64,000 nt of DNA from Microbacterium sufflavum (GTDB taxonomy: Bacteria; Actinomycetota; Actinomycetes; Actinomycetales; Microbacteriaceae). Numbering within the stretch: the stretch's first letter is position 1; every line of letters starts with the position of its first letter. A model generated the notes under the pieces. The model searched no databases and was not told the DNA's origin. It worked only from the letters and a program-made list of their open reading frames with translations. The position numbers and the translations under genes were made by a program. Shown piece after piece: positions 1-9,307 of this stretch. The stretch covers positions 1 to 64,000 of the forward strand of contig NZ_CP078076.1 of NCBI RefSeq assembly GCF_023101165.1, read 5' to 3'.

Positions 1-111
1 CAGCCGAAGCTGAACGAGGATAATTTGGCATTTGACAAGTGCACGCTGTTGAGTTCTCAAGGATCGGATGCTCCCACGACCCAGCCATCACAACCAGGCC
101 CGCAGGGCAAC
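1..111 (-). other. Leader of an rRNA operon (16S lies beyond the left edge)
   Basis: Read on the minus strand, this stretch carries TTGAGAACTCAACAG (complement of 46-60) followed by GTGCACTTGTCAAATG. This matches my memory of the leader just upstream of 16S rRNA in Microbacterium and relatives, where the TTGAGAACTC block sits in the boxA/antitermination region. The base composition is lower in GC than the neighbouring genes and no protein gene fits. The rRNA itself is not in the window, so the call rests on the leader and the promoter behind it. Confidence 0.7.
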
Positions 112-117
112 TTCTCT

Positions 118-145
118 ATCTTACCGATCTCGTTTCCGTTGTCAA
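118..145 (-). promoter_or_regulatory. Promoter of the rRNA operon
   Basis: On the minus strand TTGACA (complement of 140-145) is followed after 16 bases by TAAGAT (complement of 118-123). This is the best sigma-70/SigA-type promoter in the window. It points into the rRNA leader, and transcription would start near 111. Confidence 0.75.
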
Positions 146-498
146 ATCGCCGTCCGGCGACCTGCTCGAGGGAACGAGTCAGCACCTTCATCCGGATTGC
201 TCTATCGAGCTCTTCTGGAATCGGGAGGTGTTCGATGCTTGACGGGAGCCGGTCCGAGGACCTCCGCTCAACCGTTTGGGGCGAACAGGTAATAACTTAC
301 GTGGATTCCGGGGGTCGGGCAAATCGCCCCATCCGCCCGGGCGTGTCGCACCCCCACCCGGTGGATTCCGGCTCGGATCCTGCGGAGCGGACGCCGGCCG
401 ACGGGTCCGCGACGCGCGCTCAGGCTGTGCTGCGGCATCGAACCATTCGCGGCAAGATGATGCTGCGGACGGAACGGAAGCCCCGGGCGGAGACGAAG
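146..498. other. Intergenic stretch without a recognisable gene
   Basis: Long open frames cross this stretch, but none resembles a known protein and all continue into antisense of real genes. It lies between the tRNA-Ala terminator and the rRNA promoter. It may hold activator sites for the rRNA operon, but I see no defined motif. Confidence 0.5.
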
Positions 499-524
499 AA
501 AGCCGCCGGTGACCCGGCGGCTTT
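499..524 (-). terminator. Terminator after tRNA-Ala
   Basis: A perfect 11-bp stem (499-509 with 514-524) with a 4-base loop, AAA at one end and TTT at the other, so it could work in both directions. It lies 15 bases beyond the 3' end of tRNA-Ala and separates it from the rRNA operon on the same strand. Confidence 0.8.
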
Positions 525-539
525 CTCCATGTGTTGTTG

Positions 540-612
540 TGGACCTAAGGGGATTCGAACCCCTGACCTCCTCGATGCGAACGAGGCGCGCTACCAACTG
601 CGCCATAGGCCC
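540..612 (-). tRNA. tRNA-Ala(CGC)
   Basis: The minus strand folds into a full cloverleaf. The anticodon loop TTCGCAT gives anticodon CGC. The acceptor stem has the G3:U70 wobble pair that identifies alanine tRNAs, and the discriminator base is A. The T arm carries GGTTCGAATCC. No CCA is encoded. Confidence 0.95.
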
Positions 613-663
613 GTGAACGAGTTCTACGTTATCACGATGCGCGGGGTGCTCGTGTCGGCGCAG

Positions 664-1515
664 TCAACCAGCCGCTCGCCGTGCGAGAAGCTCGCGAACG
701 TGCGCCTCGATCTCGGCGTCGTCCACGAAACCCATCCGCGCGTACCGAGAATCCGCCGCGGGTGCGGGGATCGCGACGGGGGGAGCGGGAGCGAGGCGCT
801 CAGCGCGCTCCCGCAGCTCGGCGCGTCGCGCGGCGTCACGTCGCGCCTGCTGCGCATCCATCTCGGCACGCGCGACGTGCGCTCGCGAGCCGGTGACCGA
901 GACCATCGGTTCGGGAAGCGGGCGCGGCGTCCAGGTCGCCCGCCCCTGGTCGTGAAGCTCCGGAGCGACGCGCCGCGCTTCCGCCGGCACCGCGACCCGG
1001 GGTCGGCGAGCCGCGCGTACCGCCACCGACGCCATGCGCTGCAGGATCAGGGCGGCGATCAGGGTGAGTGCGCCGCCCACCCACAGGAGCACGGAGGATC
1101 CGGCGGCAAGGAGCTGCCATACGCCGAACCCGGCGGCGCCCAGGCCGAGCAGAAGCGTGGACGTCGCAAGCATCCGCGTGCGCCGGCGCGCGCGTGCCCG
1201 CCGGACCGCCGGGTCCGCCTTGGTGGCGGCGAGTTCCTCGCGCAGTGCCTCGAGCTCGGCCGCTTCACGCTGCGACTGCACACGCTTCGCGAGCTTCTGC
1301 TGCGCGAGGACGGTCCGGGCGTTGAGCTCGACGTGCACCTCGCTCGGCGTCTCGCTGGTCTCGGCCAGCACGCGGAGGGCCTGGTTCAGCCGAACGGCGT
1401 TGCGCTCCGCGGCGTTGTACTGGAAGCGTCCGCGCCAGGACGGCAGGAGATAGAGCATCCACAGGAGCACGGCGACGAGCACGATCACTCCCCCGCTCAG
1501 CACTGGCCCGTCCAT
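664..1515 (-). CDS. Membrane protein of unknown function, 283 aa
   Basis: I do not recognise a family. The N-terminus is hydrophobic (about residues 5-26). A charged helical stretch (about 60-112) follows and could form a coiled coil. Two more membrane segments lie at about 113-135 and 138-158. The remaining 125 residues are rich in Ala, Arg, Glu and Pro and look cytoplasmic. Similar three-helix proteins occur in Microbacterium genomes, sometimes labelled exoprotein without support. The start ATG is preceded by TACCGT (complement of 1523-1528) seven bases upstream, which fits a leaderless mRNA. The GNAT gene ends about 80 bases upstream on the same strand. Confidence 0.75.
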   Translation of the reverse strand: MDGPVLSGGVIVLVAVLLWMLYLLPSWRGRFQYNAAERNAVRLNQALRVLAETSETPSEVHVELNARTVLAQQKLAKRVQSQREAAELEALREELAATKADPAVRRARARRRTRMLATSTLLLGLGAAGFGVWQLLAAGSSVLLWVGGALTLIAALILQRMASVAVRAARRPRVAVPAEARRVAPELHDQGRATWTPRPLPEPMVSVTGSRAHVARAEMDAQQARRDAARRAELRERAERLAPAPPVAIPAPAADSRYARMGFVDDAEIEAHVRELLARRAAG

Positions 1516-1598
1516 AACGACAACGGTAAGGGCAGCGGGGTGGCGCCGCCGTGCAGCCGGGCGCGTGTCGCGGTGTGTCCGGGCGGAATGGGACTCGA

Positions 1599-2228
1599 TC
1601 AGAGCGAGATGCGGTCCGAAGGAGGGACGGCCGCGGCCTCAGGCGGGACCTGACCGCTCAGCCAGCGGGCGAGCACACCCTGGGGCACGTCTTCCCGGGT
1701 GAGTGCGAAAGCGTAATGATCGCGCCAGTCGCCATCGATGTGGATGTACCGGCGACGAAGGCCCTCGTACCGGAAGCCGAGCTTCTGCACGACGCGGAGA
1801 CTCGCAGCGTTCTCGGGTCGGATGCAGATCTCCATCCGATGCAGACCGTACTCCGTGAAGCAGGCGTCGGTCGCGAGGGCGACAGCGGTCGGAGTGATCC
1901 CCCGCCCGGCGAACCGCTCGCTGACCCAGTAGCCGATGGTCGCGGAGCACAGGGATCCCCGCGCCACTCCCCACACGTTCAGCTGCCCCGCGATCTCACC
2001 GTCGCACTCCATGACGAACGGATAGCCACCGCCGTCGCGGTACTGCTGAAGCAGTCGCCGGATGCTGAGGCGCATGTCGAACGACACGGCGCCATGCGGC
2101 ACTGTCGCCTCCCACGGCTGCAGCCACGACCGGTTCGTCAGCAGCTCGTGCTGAAGCGGCCTGGCGTCCTTGGTCCTGATCAGGCGCAGCTCAACCGGCC
2201 CGTGCCGCATCCCCGCCATCATCTCCAT
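1599..2228 (-). CDS. GNAT-family N-acetyltransferase (RimJ/RimL-like)
   Basis: Predicted to transfer an acetyl group from acetyl-CoA to an amine. The Acetyltransf_3 type is related to RimJ and RimL, which modify the N-terminus of ribosomal proteins, but the substrate here is unknown. The acetyl-CoA loop is visible as RFAGRGI (about residues 106-112), preceded by the strand IGYWVSE and followed by a helix. The late motif ENAASLRVVQKLGF is typical of the family. The start is uncertain because Met codons stand at residues 1, 3, 4 and 7. The gene lies 28 bases downstream of galU on the same strand and is probably cotranscribed with it, a pairing common in actinobacteria. Confidence 0.85.
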   Translation of the reverse strand: MEMMAGMRHGPVELRLIRTKDARPLQHELLTNRSWLQPWEATVPHGAVSFDMRLSIRRLLQQYRDGGGYPFVMECDGEIAGQLNVWGVARGSLCSATIGYWVSERFAGRGITPTAVALATDACFTEYGLHRMEICIRPENAASLRVVQKLGFRYEGLRRRYIHIDGDWRDHYAFALTREDVPQGVLARWLSGQVPPEAAAVPPSDRISL

Positions 2229-2256
2229 GCCGCACCCCGACCGCCCGCGCGATCGC

Positions 2257-3144
<888 letters not shown>

Positions 3145-3150
3145 CCCCAC

Positions 3151-3178
3151 AGCCTACCGCCGGGCCCCGCCCTAGACT
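3151..3178. promoter_or_regulatory. Divergent leaderless promoters of galU and the cyclo-ligase gene
   Basis: TAGGCT on the minus strand (3151-3156) and TAGACT on the plus strand (3173-3178) each lie exactly six bases from a start codon (3144 and 3185). No clear -35 element is visible for either. The whole space between the two genes is 40 bases, so the promoters must overlap. Confidence 0.65.
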
Positions 3179-3184
3179 CGGAGC

Positions 3185-3781
3185 ATGTGGAAAGACGTCG
3201 AGCACGCCAAGCGAGCCCTTCGGGCAGACCTGCGTGAACGGCGTCAACTCCTCTCCGACCCGCAGCGTGAGGCGGCGGCGAACGCGATCGGCGAACGCCT
3301 CGACGCGCTGGTGGATGAGCTCGGCGCACGGTCGATCTCCTGCTTCCTCTCGACCACCACCGAGCCCGGGACGCGCGACTTCGTGACCCGAGCTGTGCGG
3401 CGGGGGATCCGCGTGCTGCTGCCCGTCACGCGCGCCGACGGGCTGCTCGACTGGGCGGTCGCCGACGACACCGACGAGGTCGCCGAGGGTCTGCATGGAC
3501 TGCCGGAGCCGACCGGCGAGGTGCTCGGCCCGATCGCGGTGAACGACGTCGACCTCATGATCGTCCCCGCCGCCGCCGTCGACCGCTCCGGCATGCGCAT
3601 GGGCTGGGGACGCGGCTACTTCGACAAGACGATCGGCTCCATGGAGAAGTGCCCGCCCGTGTATGCCGTCATCTATGATTCCGAGATACTCGACGCACTG
3701 CCGCGGGAGGTGCACGATCAGCCGGTGGACGGCATCGTCACCCCGACGCAGACCCTGAACCTGTCGCCCCGGCGACGCTGA
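3185..3781 (+). CDS. 5-formyltetrahydrofolate cyclo-ligase
   Basis: Converts 5-formyl-THF to 5,10-methenyl-THF with ATP, returning the stored folate to one-carbon metabolism. The family's ATP/folate motif is seen as [15 protein letters not shown] around residues 137-151, and the Arg/Lys-rich N-terminus (residues 9-20) also fits. At 198 residues the length is typical. The start is supported by TAGACT six bases upstream. The gene is divergent from galU and is followed 14 bases later by the FmdB gene, so 3185-4505 is probably one operon of three unrelated core genes. Confidence 0.92.
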   Translation: MWKDVEHAKRALRADLRERRQLLSDPQREAAANAIGERLDALVDELGARSISCFLSTTTEPGTRDFVTRAVRRGIRVLLPVTRADGLLDWAVADDTDEVAEGLHGLPEPTGEVLGPIAVNDVDLMIVPAAAVDRSGMRMGWGRGYFDKTIGSMEKCPPVYAVIYDSEILDALPREVHDQPVDGIVTPTQTLNLSPRRR

Positions 3782-3795
3782 ACCGCAAGGACCCC

Positions 3796-4068
3796 ATGCC
3801 CACCTACGCCTATGCCTGCACGACGTGCGGGCACCAGTTCGACGCTGTCCAGAGCTTCTCCGACGACGCGCTCACGGTCTGCCCCGAGTGCGGCGGCCCG
3901 CTGCGCAAGCAGTACGGCTCCATCGGTGTGACATTCAACGGCTCCGGCTTCTACCGCACGGACTCGCGTGCCGGAAGTGGCACATCCGCGACGGGTTCGG
4001 CATCATCGAAGGCGGGTTCGACGACGGGGGCCAAAACGACCGCTGCATCGACCCCGGCCTCGAACTGA
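3796..4068 (+). CDS. FmdB-family zinc-ribbon protein, 90 aa
   Basis: The N-terminal 45 residues are a zinc ribbon with two Cys pairs, CTTC (near residue 8) and CPEC (near residue 32), as in the FmdB/CxxC_CXXC_SSSS family. The rest is a Ser/Gly/Ala/Thr-rich, low-complexity tail that is probably disordered. The family was named after a putative regulator of formamidase genes, but its function in actinobacteria is unknown. The gene lies between the folate cyclo-ligase and mscL, an order often kept in this group. Confidence 0.85.
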   Translation: MPTYAYACTTCGHQFDAVQSFSDDALTVCPECGGPLRKQYGSIGVTFNGSGFYRTDSRAGSGTSATGSASSKAGSTTGAKTTAASTPASN

Positions 4069-4094
4069 GGTCGCACGATATTTGGGGGTTTCCC

Positions 4095-4505
4095 GTGATC
4101 AAGGGATTCAAAGAGTTCATTCTGCGCGGCAACGTCATCGACCTCGCGGTCGCCGTCGTGATCGGCGGTGCGTTCACCGCCGTCGTCAACGCGATCGTCG
4201 CCAGCATCATCAATCCGCTGGTGTCGCTGTTCTTCGTCGCGGACGCAGCGGGGAAGTTCGGCCCGAAGATCACCGGCCTGTACGGGCAGGAGGTCACCTT
4301 CCCGATCGGTGACCTGATCACCGCGATCATCAGCTTCCTCGCGGTCGCCATCGTGGTGTACTTCGCCTTCGTGATGCCGATGAACATCTACAAGGAGCGT
4401 CGCGCGAAGAAGAACCCGGTCGTCGAGGAGGCCGCCCAGGCCAGCGAGACCGAACTCCTCGCGGAGATCCGCGACCTGCTGCAGAAGCAGCAGCGCGGCG
4501 CCTGA
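4095..4505 (+). CDS. mscL: Large-conductance mechanosensitive channel MscL
   Basis: A homopentameric membrane channel that opens under extreme membrane tension and saves cells from bursting at hypoosmotic shock. The protein has 136 residues. It starts with the amphipathic helix [12 protein letters not shown], followed by TM1 (about 14-45, including [14 protein letters not shown]), a periplasmic loop, TM2 (about 72-97) and a charged C-terminal helix rich in Glu, Lys and Gln. The start is GTG at 4095, because the first residues match the family exactly; the same open frame extends further upstream only by chance. A strong terminator follows. Confidence 0.95.
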   Translation: MIKGFKEFILRGNVIDLAVAVVIGGAFTAVVNAIVASIINPLVSLFFVADAAGKFGPKITGLYGQEVTFPIGDLITAIISFLAVAIVVYFAFVMPMNIYKERRAKKNPVVEEAAQASETELLAEIRDLLQKQQRGA

Positions 4506-4540
4506 CACCGGGCCGCGCCCCCACGCGGCACAGAACTCAC

Positions 4541-4575
4541 GACGCACGGCCCTCCCGAGGGCCGTGCGTCTTTCT
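4541..4575 (+). terminator. Rho-independent terminator after mscL
   Basis: A perfect 13-bp stem (4541-4553 with 4558-4570) with loop CCCG, followed by TTTCTTG. It ends the plus-strand operon. The minus-strand ORF ending at 4595 runs towards it and could share it. Confidence 0.85.
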
Positions 4576-4594
4576 TGTGCAGGGCACTGCCGTG

Positions 4595-4801
4595 TCAGTA
4601 GTGCGGCGGCACGTCGCGCAGGAGTTGCTCGTCGTTCGGGCCCTTGGCGCCCGCGGGAGCGGTCCGGCGTTCGTCGCCGGTCGCGGTGGTCGCCGCCTCA
4701 GGGGCCGTGTCGCTCCCGGGAACCGGTGTCAACCGGGCCCGGCGAGCCCCGGGCACCCGAACCACGCGCTGCCGAGGCTCCGCGTCGCCGCTGTCACTCA
4801 C
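4595..4801 (-). CDS. Small hypothetical protein, 68 aa, coupled to the helicase-like gene
   Basis: A hydrophilic protein rich in Arg, Ala, Pro and Glu that ends in NDEQLLRDVPPHY. I recall the same kind of ending on small ORFs behind this helicase family in related genomes. There is no membrane segment and no known domain. Its ATG lies inside the last codons of the upstream gene (overlap 4794-4801), so it is probably translated by coupling. The function is unknown, but it may be an accessory protein of the helicase-like gene. Confidence 0.7.
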   Translation of the reverse strand: MSDSGDAEPRQRVVRVPGARRARLTPVPGSDTAPEAATTATGDERRTAPAGAKGPNDEQLLRDVPPHY

Positions 4802-7800
4802 GCCCGCGGTCGCCGAGGTCGATGGGCTGCGTGTCGTTCTCGGCCCGAGCCGTCGACTCCGCGATGCCGAGCACGGACGCGATGCGCGTCGCCACGGTGC
4901 GCGGGTCGCTGTACAGGTCGAACGCGTGCACGCGCACGTAGTGCCACCCGAGGCGGCGGAGCACGTGCGGGCGCAGGCGCAGCGTCTCGCGCAACGATTC
5001 GCCGCGCGACTCCGGGTCGGACTCGATCACGACCGCCTTGCCCCGATGCTGCGCCACGAGCGGAAGCAGTCCCCGGTAGTCCACGTCGACCGAGGCTCCG
5101 AGTCGTCGCAGTTCCCGCGCAAGTGCCAGCGTCAGCGGATCGGCGAGATCCTCCAGACGCGCGTCACGCGCGCGCGTGGCCAGACCGCCCAGGATCGACA
5201 TGAGGGTGGCGGCGCCGTGCTCCAGCCGACCGTCGTCGAACGCCGACGGCCGAATCGACGACACCAGGACCATCGACCGGCGCGCCCTGGTCATGCCCAC
5301 GGTGAGCAGACGCTCGCCGTCCGGGGTCGACAGGTCGCCGAAGTCGCTGAGCACCCGTCCGTGCTTGGTCAGACCGAATCCGAGCGAGAAGATCACGCGA
5401 TCGCGGCTCTCCGCCACCGACTCCTCGAGAGTCAGAACGGCGAACGGCTCGGCGGTGTCACGGCCCACGAAGTCCGCGACGTCCGAGCGACCGGCGAACG
5501 CGGAGGTCACCGCCGCGCGCACCCGCTCGGCGTGACGCGTGCTCGCCGTGACGACCATGAGCGACTCGGAGGGACGGTGGATCGCATGCTCCACGACGAG
5601 CGTCACCACCCGCGCGACCTCGGCTTCCGGGCTCTCGACCGCGCCGGAGACGGGGTCGGGTGTACCCGTTCCCCCCTCCACGTAGTCGACGGTGAGGCTG
5701 CCGCGGCCGAGATAGGACCCGGCCCACGGGAGGGAGACGATCTCCCCGCCGTAGAACGCGTCGTTGATGAGCTCCGCGAGGTCCTCACCGCCGGCGCGGT
5801 AGCTCCGGGTGAGGGTCATCACGGGCAGCAGCTCGGACAGGCGCTCGAAGACCGACACCTCGTCGAACGGGACCTCGGCCTCCCACTCCTCGGACGGATC
5901 GACGGCGATGTGGAACGGCGTGGGCCGCTGTGTCACCGGATCGCCGAACGCGACCACCTGGCGCGCGCGACGGATCGCCGGGGCGGCCTCCGCGAGATTG
6001 ATGGCAGCGGCGTCGACCAGCAGCACGGTGTCGAACTCCACCGAGTCAGGGATCTCCGGCACGAGGTACGGCGACGAGATCCACACCGGGGCGAGCACGT
6101 CGACCAGGGTCGGCGCCGCGCTCACGACCTCCGCGGTCGTGGTCGACGGCTGGGTCAGCGCACGGCGCAGATGCTGCGACTGCTGCGGCTCGTCGACGAT
6201 CGCGATACGCCACTGGTTGGCCAGCTGCCACGCCAGCAACGGTCCCGCCATCGCCGCATGCGCCTCGTCCACCAGCCGGAAGTCGCGCTCGAGCCGGTCG
6301 ACGACGGCCGTGTTCGCGCCCAGCAGGGACCGGTTGTCCTGCAGCGCCCGCTCCAGCAGCGACTGCCACCACGCGAACTCGAGCTCCTCCCCCACCTGGG
6401 CCTCGGACACATGTCGCACCGAGAGCTCAGTGAGCAGCGGCTCCAGCCCGAGGAGAGCCAGCTTGTCGCGCAGCTGCGCGCGCTCCACGAGGTTCTCGAA
6501 CACCTCGGACTTCGCCGCGAGACCCGCCAGCATCCGCACCAGCCGCGCGACCGGGAGGGAGGAGAGAGGCTCACGGCGCCCCAGGGCCGCATCCAGTTCC
6601 GCCAGCTCCGCCTCGACCCGCTGCCAGGCCACGTAGACGTCGGCGAGCCCGAGCGGGATCTCCGGAGCGACGCCCGCATCGACATAGCGCTGCCACTGCG
6701 TGCGCTGCGTCTGGATGCGCAGCAGCGCCTCGTGCATCTCGGTCACGTGCACACCCGGACGCACGTACTCCTTCGCCAGCCGTCGCAGCCGACGACGGTT
6801 CGCGCCGGACATCCCCGGCGCATCGCGTCGTGAGCCGTGCGCCTGGATGAGCTCGCCGAGCGGCCGTTCGAACACGGTCGGGCTGAAGCGATCGAGCGTG
6901 TCGCGGATGCCCTGCAGCAGGCGGAGGTACTCGCCGAGCTCGTCGATCGTGGCGAAGGGGCGCATATGCGTCTGTGCGATCAGCTCGTAGCCGCGCTCCA
7001 GAAGGGCCGGGACGCTCGTCGCGTGCAGTCGTCCGGCGAGCTCGTGTGCGGCACGGGCGGCCTCGGTGCTGGCGAACGTGACGCCGTACCAGGGAGAGTC
7101 GTTGGGCCCGACGCGGAACTCGCCGAGACGAGCCGCGTGCGCGAGGGCCTCGGCCGCGTCCGTCCTGTCGGCGGCGAGTCGCCGGAGCGCGTCGATCCCC
7201 AGCCTCGCTGTGGTCGAGGGCGGAACCGGAAGGGAGGCGAGGCGGGTGAGATGGCGCGTGGCGTCGAGGACCGAGGCGTCGAGCCCCGGCACGGGTGACG
7301 TCAGTGCCTCACGGTAGTCGCGCAGCACAGTGCGGAGCCGGACGAGTGCGTCGTCGACCTCGCTCACCTTCGGCGCCGTCGCCTTCTCGTTGCGGCCGAT
7401 CGCCTTCACGAGGTCGCGTCGCACACTGGCGGGCGACACGGCGAGGCTGTCCAGCCCGATGCCGGCGAGACGGTGGCGCACGCCGTCGAGAGTGGACCGT
7501 CGCGCTGACACCACGAGCACGCGCTTGCCCGCCCGGACCAGCTCGCCCATGGCGTTGATGACGGTCTGCGTGCCCCCGGTCCCCGGAAGCGTCGCCACGG
7601 TCAACGAGTGCCCGGCCGCGATGCGTGCGAGCACCGCCTCCTGTTCGGCGTCGGCATCCAGAAGAAGGTTGTCCGACGCGGGGGCACGATCGTCCGGGCC
7701 CGTGTGATGCGGCACCGCCCGGGGCGCAGCGAGCTGTTCGCGATCCCCGACGTGGCCGCCGAGAGCGTTGAGCACGGTGTGGTCGAGGGTTGCGCCATCG

Positions 7801-8513
7801 CGGGACATGGCGGAACCGACGTCGGCGAAGGTCGATACGACGAGACGCGGCTCGACGGAGAAGGTGTCGATCGATCGCGTGAGCGCGCGGAGACTGTCGA
7901 TCACCGGCTGCGGCTTGAAGATGCCGCCGTCGTACGCGAGAGCAGCGAGGGCATCGGCATCGATCGTGAGACCGAAGTGCTCCCTCGCGATGCGCACGAG
8001 CTCGGGGTTCACCTCGAAGGCGCCCTGGAGCTTGAGCTCGAAGTCGGTATGGTGACGGCGGATCGCGAGCGGCCGCAGCAGCACGGGCGCGGCGAACCAC
8101 GCGCCACCGATCCGCCATCGCGCGACACCGACCGCCAGGTGCACGGCCTCGATGCCACGGACCGTGCGCAGCTCGGTGTTCTTCGCGGTGATGCGCTCGG
8201 CCGCGAGTCGGGCGGTGCGCAGTCCCACCTCGTCGCGGAAGAGATTGGACAGCAGCGTGGACTTGCCGGTGATGAACTGCGGAAGGCTGCCGGGGTGGGC
8301 CTTGGAGATGTCGATGCCGGACTCCGGCCCGTCACGGAAACTGGTGAGCGGGGAGGGACCTCCGAGATCAGCCGCCTCCGCCTTCAGCCTCGTCCGCTCG
8401 GCCTCGGCGGCATGCGCGATGTCCACGCCGGTCGAGGTCTCGTGGAGGTCGCCGAGAGGCACAGCGGTCTCCGCCGCCGTGCCGTCCGCAGACTTCCCTT
8501 CACGTCGCCACAC
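4794..8513 (-). CDS. Very large SF1 helicase-like protein with REase-like C-terminus; NTPase motifs degenerate
   Basis: About 1239 residues with the layout of DUF4011-type helicases: an N-terminal conserved part (PLTSFRD, ITGKSTLLSNLF), an SF1 helicase core interrupted by a long helical region (about 400-800), and a C-terminal domain like REase_MTES_1575 (about 1120-1220). The core keeps family spacing, but key residues are changed. The P-loop reads PGTGGTQT, with Gly for the essential Lys (codon 7572-7574). Walker B reads VLLVDAAA instead of VDEA, and motif III reads GDPVTQRPTP instead of GDPKQLPP. The motif VI arginine in VGMTRARRSM is kept. Helicase activity is therefore doubtful. I choose GTG at 8513 because TAGGGT lies six bases upstream; a GTG at 8519 is the alternative. 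Confidence 0.85.
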   Translation of the reverse strand: MWRREGKSADGTAAETAVPLGDLHETSTGVDIAHAAEAERTRLKAEAADLGGPSPLTSFRDGPESGIDISKAHPGSLPQFITGKSTLLSNLFRDEVGLRTARLAAERITAKNTELRTVRGIEAVHLAVGVARWRIGGAWFAAPVLLRPLAIRRHHTDFELKLQGAFEVNPELVRIAREHFGLTIDADALAALAYDGGIFKPQPVIDSLRALTRSIDTFSVEPRLVVSTFADVGSAMSRDGATLDHTVLNALGGHVGDREQLAAPRAVPHHTGPDDRAPASDNLLLDADAEQEAVLARIAAGHSLTVATLPGTGGTQTVINAMGELVRAGKRVLVVSARRSTLDGVRHRLAGIGLDSLAVSPASVRRDLVKAIGRNEKATAPKVSEVDDALVRLRTVLRDYREALTSPVPGLDASVLDATRHLTRLASLPVPPSTTARLGIDALRRLAADRTDAAEALAHAARLGEFRVGPNDSPWYGVTFASTEAARAAHELAGRLHATSVPALLERGYELIAQTHMRPFATIDELGEYLRLLQGIRDTLDRFSPTVFERPLGELIQAHGSRRDAPGMSGANRRRLRRLAKEYVRPGVHVTEMHEALLRIQTQRTQWQRYVDAGVAPEIPLGLADVYVAWQRVEAELAELDAALGRREPLSSLPVARLVRMLAGLAAKSEVFENLVERAQLRDKLALLGLEPLLTELSVRHVSEAQVGEELEFAWWQSLLERALQDNRSLLGANTAVVDRLERDFRLVDEAHAAMAGPLLAWQLANQWRIAIVDEPQQSQHLRRALTQPSTTTAEVVSAAPTLVDVLAPVWISSPYLVPEIPDSVEFDTVLLVDAAAINLAEAAPAIRRARQVVAFGDPVTQRPTPFHIAVDPSEEWEAEVPFDEVSVFERLSELLPVMTLTRSYRAGGEDLAELINDAFYGGEIVSLPWAGSYLGRGSLTVDYVEGGTGTPDPVSGAVESPEAEVARVVTLVVEHAIHRPSESLMVVTASTRHAERVRAAVTSAFAGRSDVADFVGRDTAEPFAVLTLEESVAESRDRVIFSLGFGLTKHGRVLSDFGDLSTPDGERLLTVGMTRARRSMVLVSSIRPSAFDDGRLEHGAATLMSILGGLATRARDARLEDLADPLTLALARELRRLGASVDVDYRGLLPLVAQHRGKAVVIESDPESRGESLRETLRLRPHVLRRLGWHYVRVHAFDLYSDPRTVATRIASVLGIAESTARAENDTQPIDLGDRGRE

Positions 8514-8699
8514 ACTCACACCCTAGGCGCGCGACCGCCGGAGGCCGGTATCCCTGGCGGGTTTCCGCCGAAAATCCGCGCGTCCGTCCGGCGTTCACCC
8601 TCCCTCCCCCGCCAAGGCCTAGGCTCAGGTTCTCCACGGTCCGTGAAACGCGACGGGCGCAGCATCGTCCTCATCGGCCGCGCCCACCAGGATGGTGCC

Positions 8700-9212
8700 A
8701 TGACCTTCCGCTACGACTTCGCCCCGACGCCGTTCGGCGATGCCCTCGCCGTGTTCTCCGACGAGGGCATCGTGCGCTTCGACCTCTCCGAGTCGGAAGA
8801 CCCGAGCGTCCCCTGGCTGCTGGAGGGGGTGTCTCGGCAGCTGGGCGCCGTTCCCGCCCCTGCCCCCGGCGCCGCCGACGAACTGGCGCAGCTGCTCCTC
8901 GACTACTTCGACGGCGATCCGGTGCGGTTCGACACGCACCTGCGCATCGACTGGCGACTCACGGACGGCTTCGCGCGGCGAGCGCTGCAGACCATCTGCG
9001 AGATCGAGTGGGGGCAGACCATGAGCTATGGGGAGGTCGCGATCCTCGCCGGCCACCCCGGAGCGGCCAGAGCGGTCGGCACCGCCTGCCGCGTCACACC
9101 CTTCTCCATCATCGTCCCGGTCCATCGTGTGGTGCGGTCCGACGGATCACCGGGCCAGTACGGCGCACACCCCGACCGCAAACGATTCCTCCTCGACCTC
9201 GAGTCGCACTGA
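8700..9212 (+). CDS. Alkyltransferase-like protein: O6-methylguanine-DNA methyltransferase fold with Val for the catalytic Cys
   Basis: 170 residues matching the Ada/MGMT family along its length. The DNA-binding part reads TMSYGEVAILAGHPGAARAV (about 113-132), with the helix-turn-helix and the conserved arginine finger. The active site, normally PCHR, is PVHR: Val141 (codon 9120-9122) replaces the methyl-accepting cysteine. Known alkyltransferase-like (ATL) proteins have Trp or Ala there; they bind alkylated guanine without repairing it and recruit nucleotide excision repair. I infer an ATL-type role. Standing alone between the helicase-like gene and the symporter, it has no operon partner. 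Confidence 0.85.
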   Translation: MTFRYDFAPTPFGDALAVFSDEGIVRFDLSESEDPSVPWLLEGVSRQLGAVPAPAPGAADELAQLLLDYFDGDPVRFDTHLRIDWRLTDGFARRALQTICEIEWGQTMSYGEVAILAGHPGAARAVGTACRVTPFSIIVPVHRVVRSDGSPGQYGAHPDRKRFLLDLESH

Positions 9213-9247
9213 GCCTCCCGACCCCACGCACCCGACCCCGCAGAGAA

Positions 9248-9278
9248 GTGGACCCGGCGAGTAGGCCGCCGGGTCCAC
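9248..9278 (-). terminator. Terminator after the symporter gene
   Basis: A perfect 12-bp stem (9248-9259 with 9267-9278) with a 7-base loop. On the minus strand it is followed by TTCTCT. It lies between two converging genes and probably serves the symporter operon. Confidence 0.65.
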
Positions 9279-9307
9279 CTCCCTGTTCCGCCGAGGCGAC
9301 GGGGTCT

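Noticed and set aside
25..1653. A 542-residue open frame on the plus strand
   Set aside because: It runs across the rRNA leader, the tRNA-Ala gene and antisense of the 283-aa membrane protein; its composition is that of a high-GC shadow frame.
4644..6833. A 729-residue open frame opposite the helicase-like gene
   Set aside because: Arg/His/Gln-rich antisense translation; the minus-strand frame has recognisable helicase motifs along its whole length.
4595..8513. A restriction-modification or other defence island around the helicase/nuclease-like gene
   Set aside because: No methyltransferase, specificity subunit, second nuclease or mobile element lies nearby; all neighbours are core genes.
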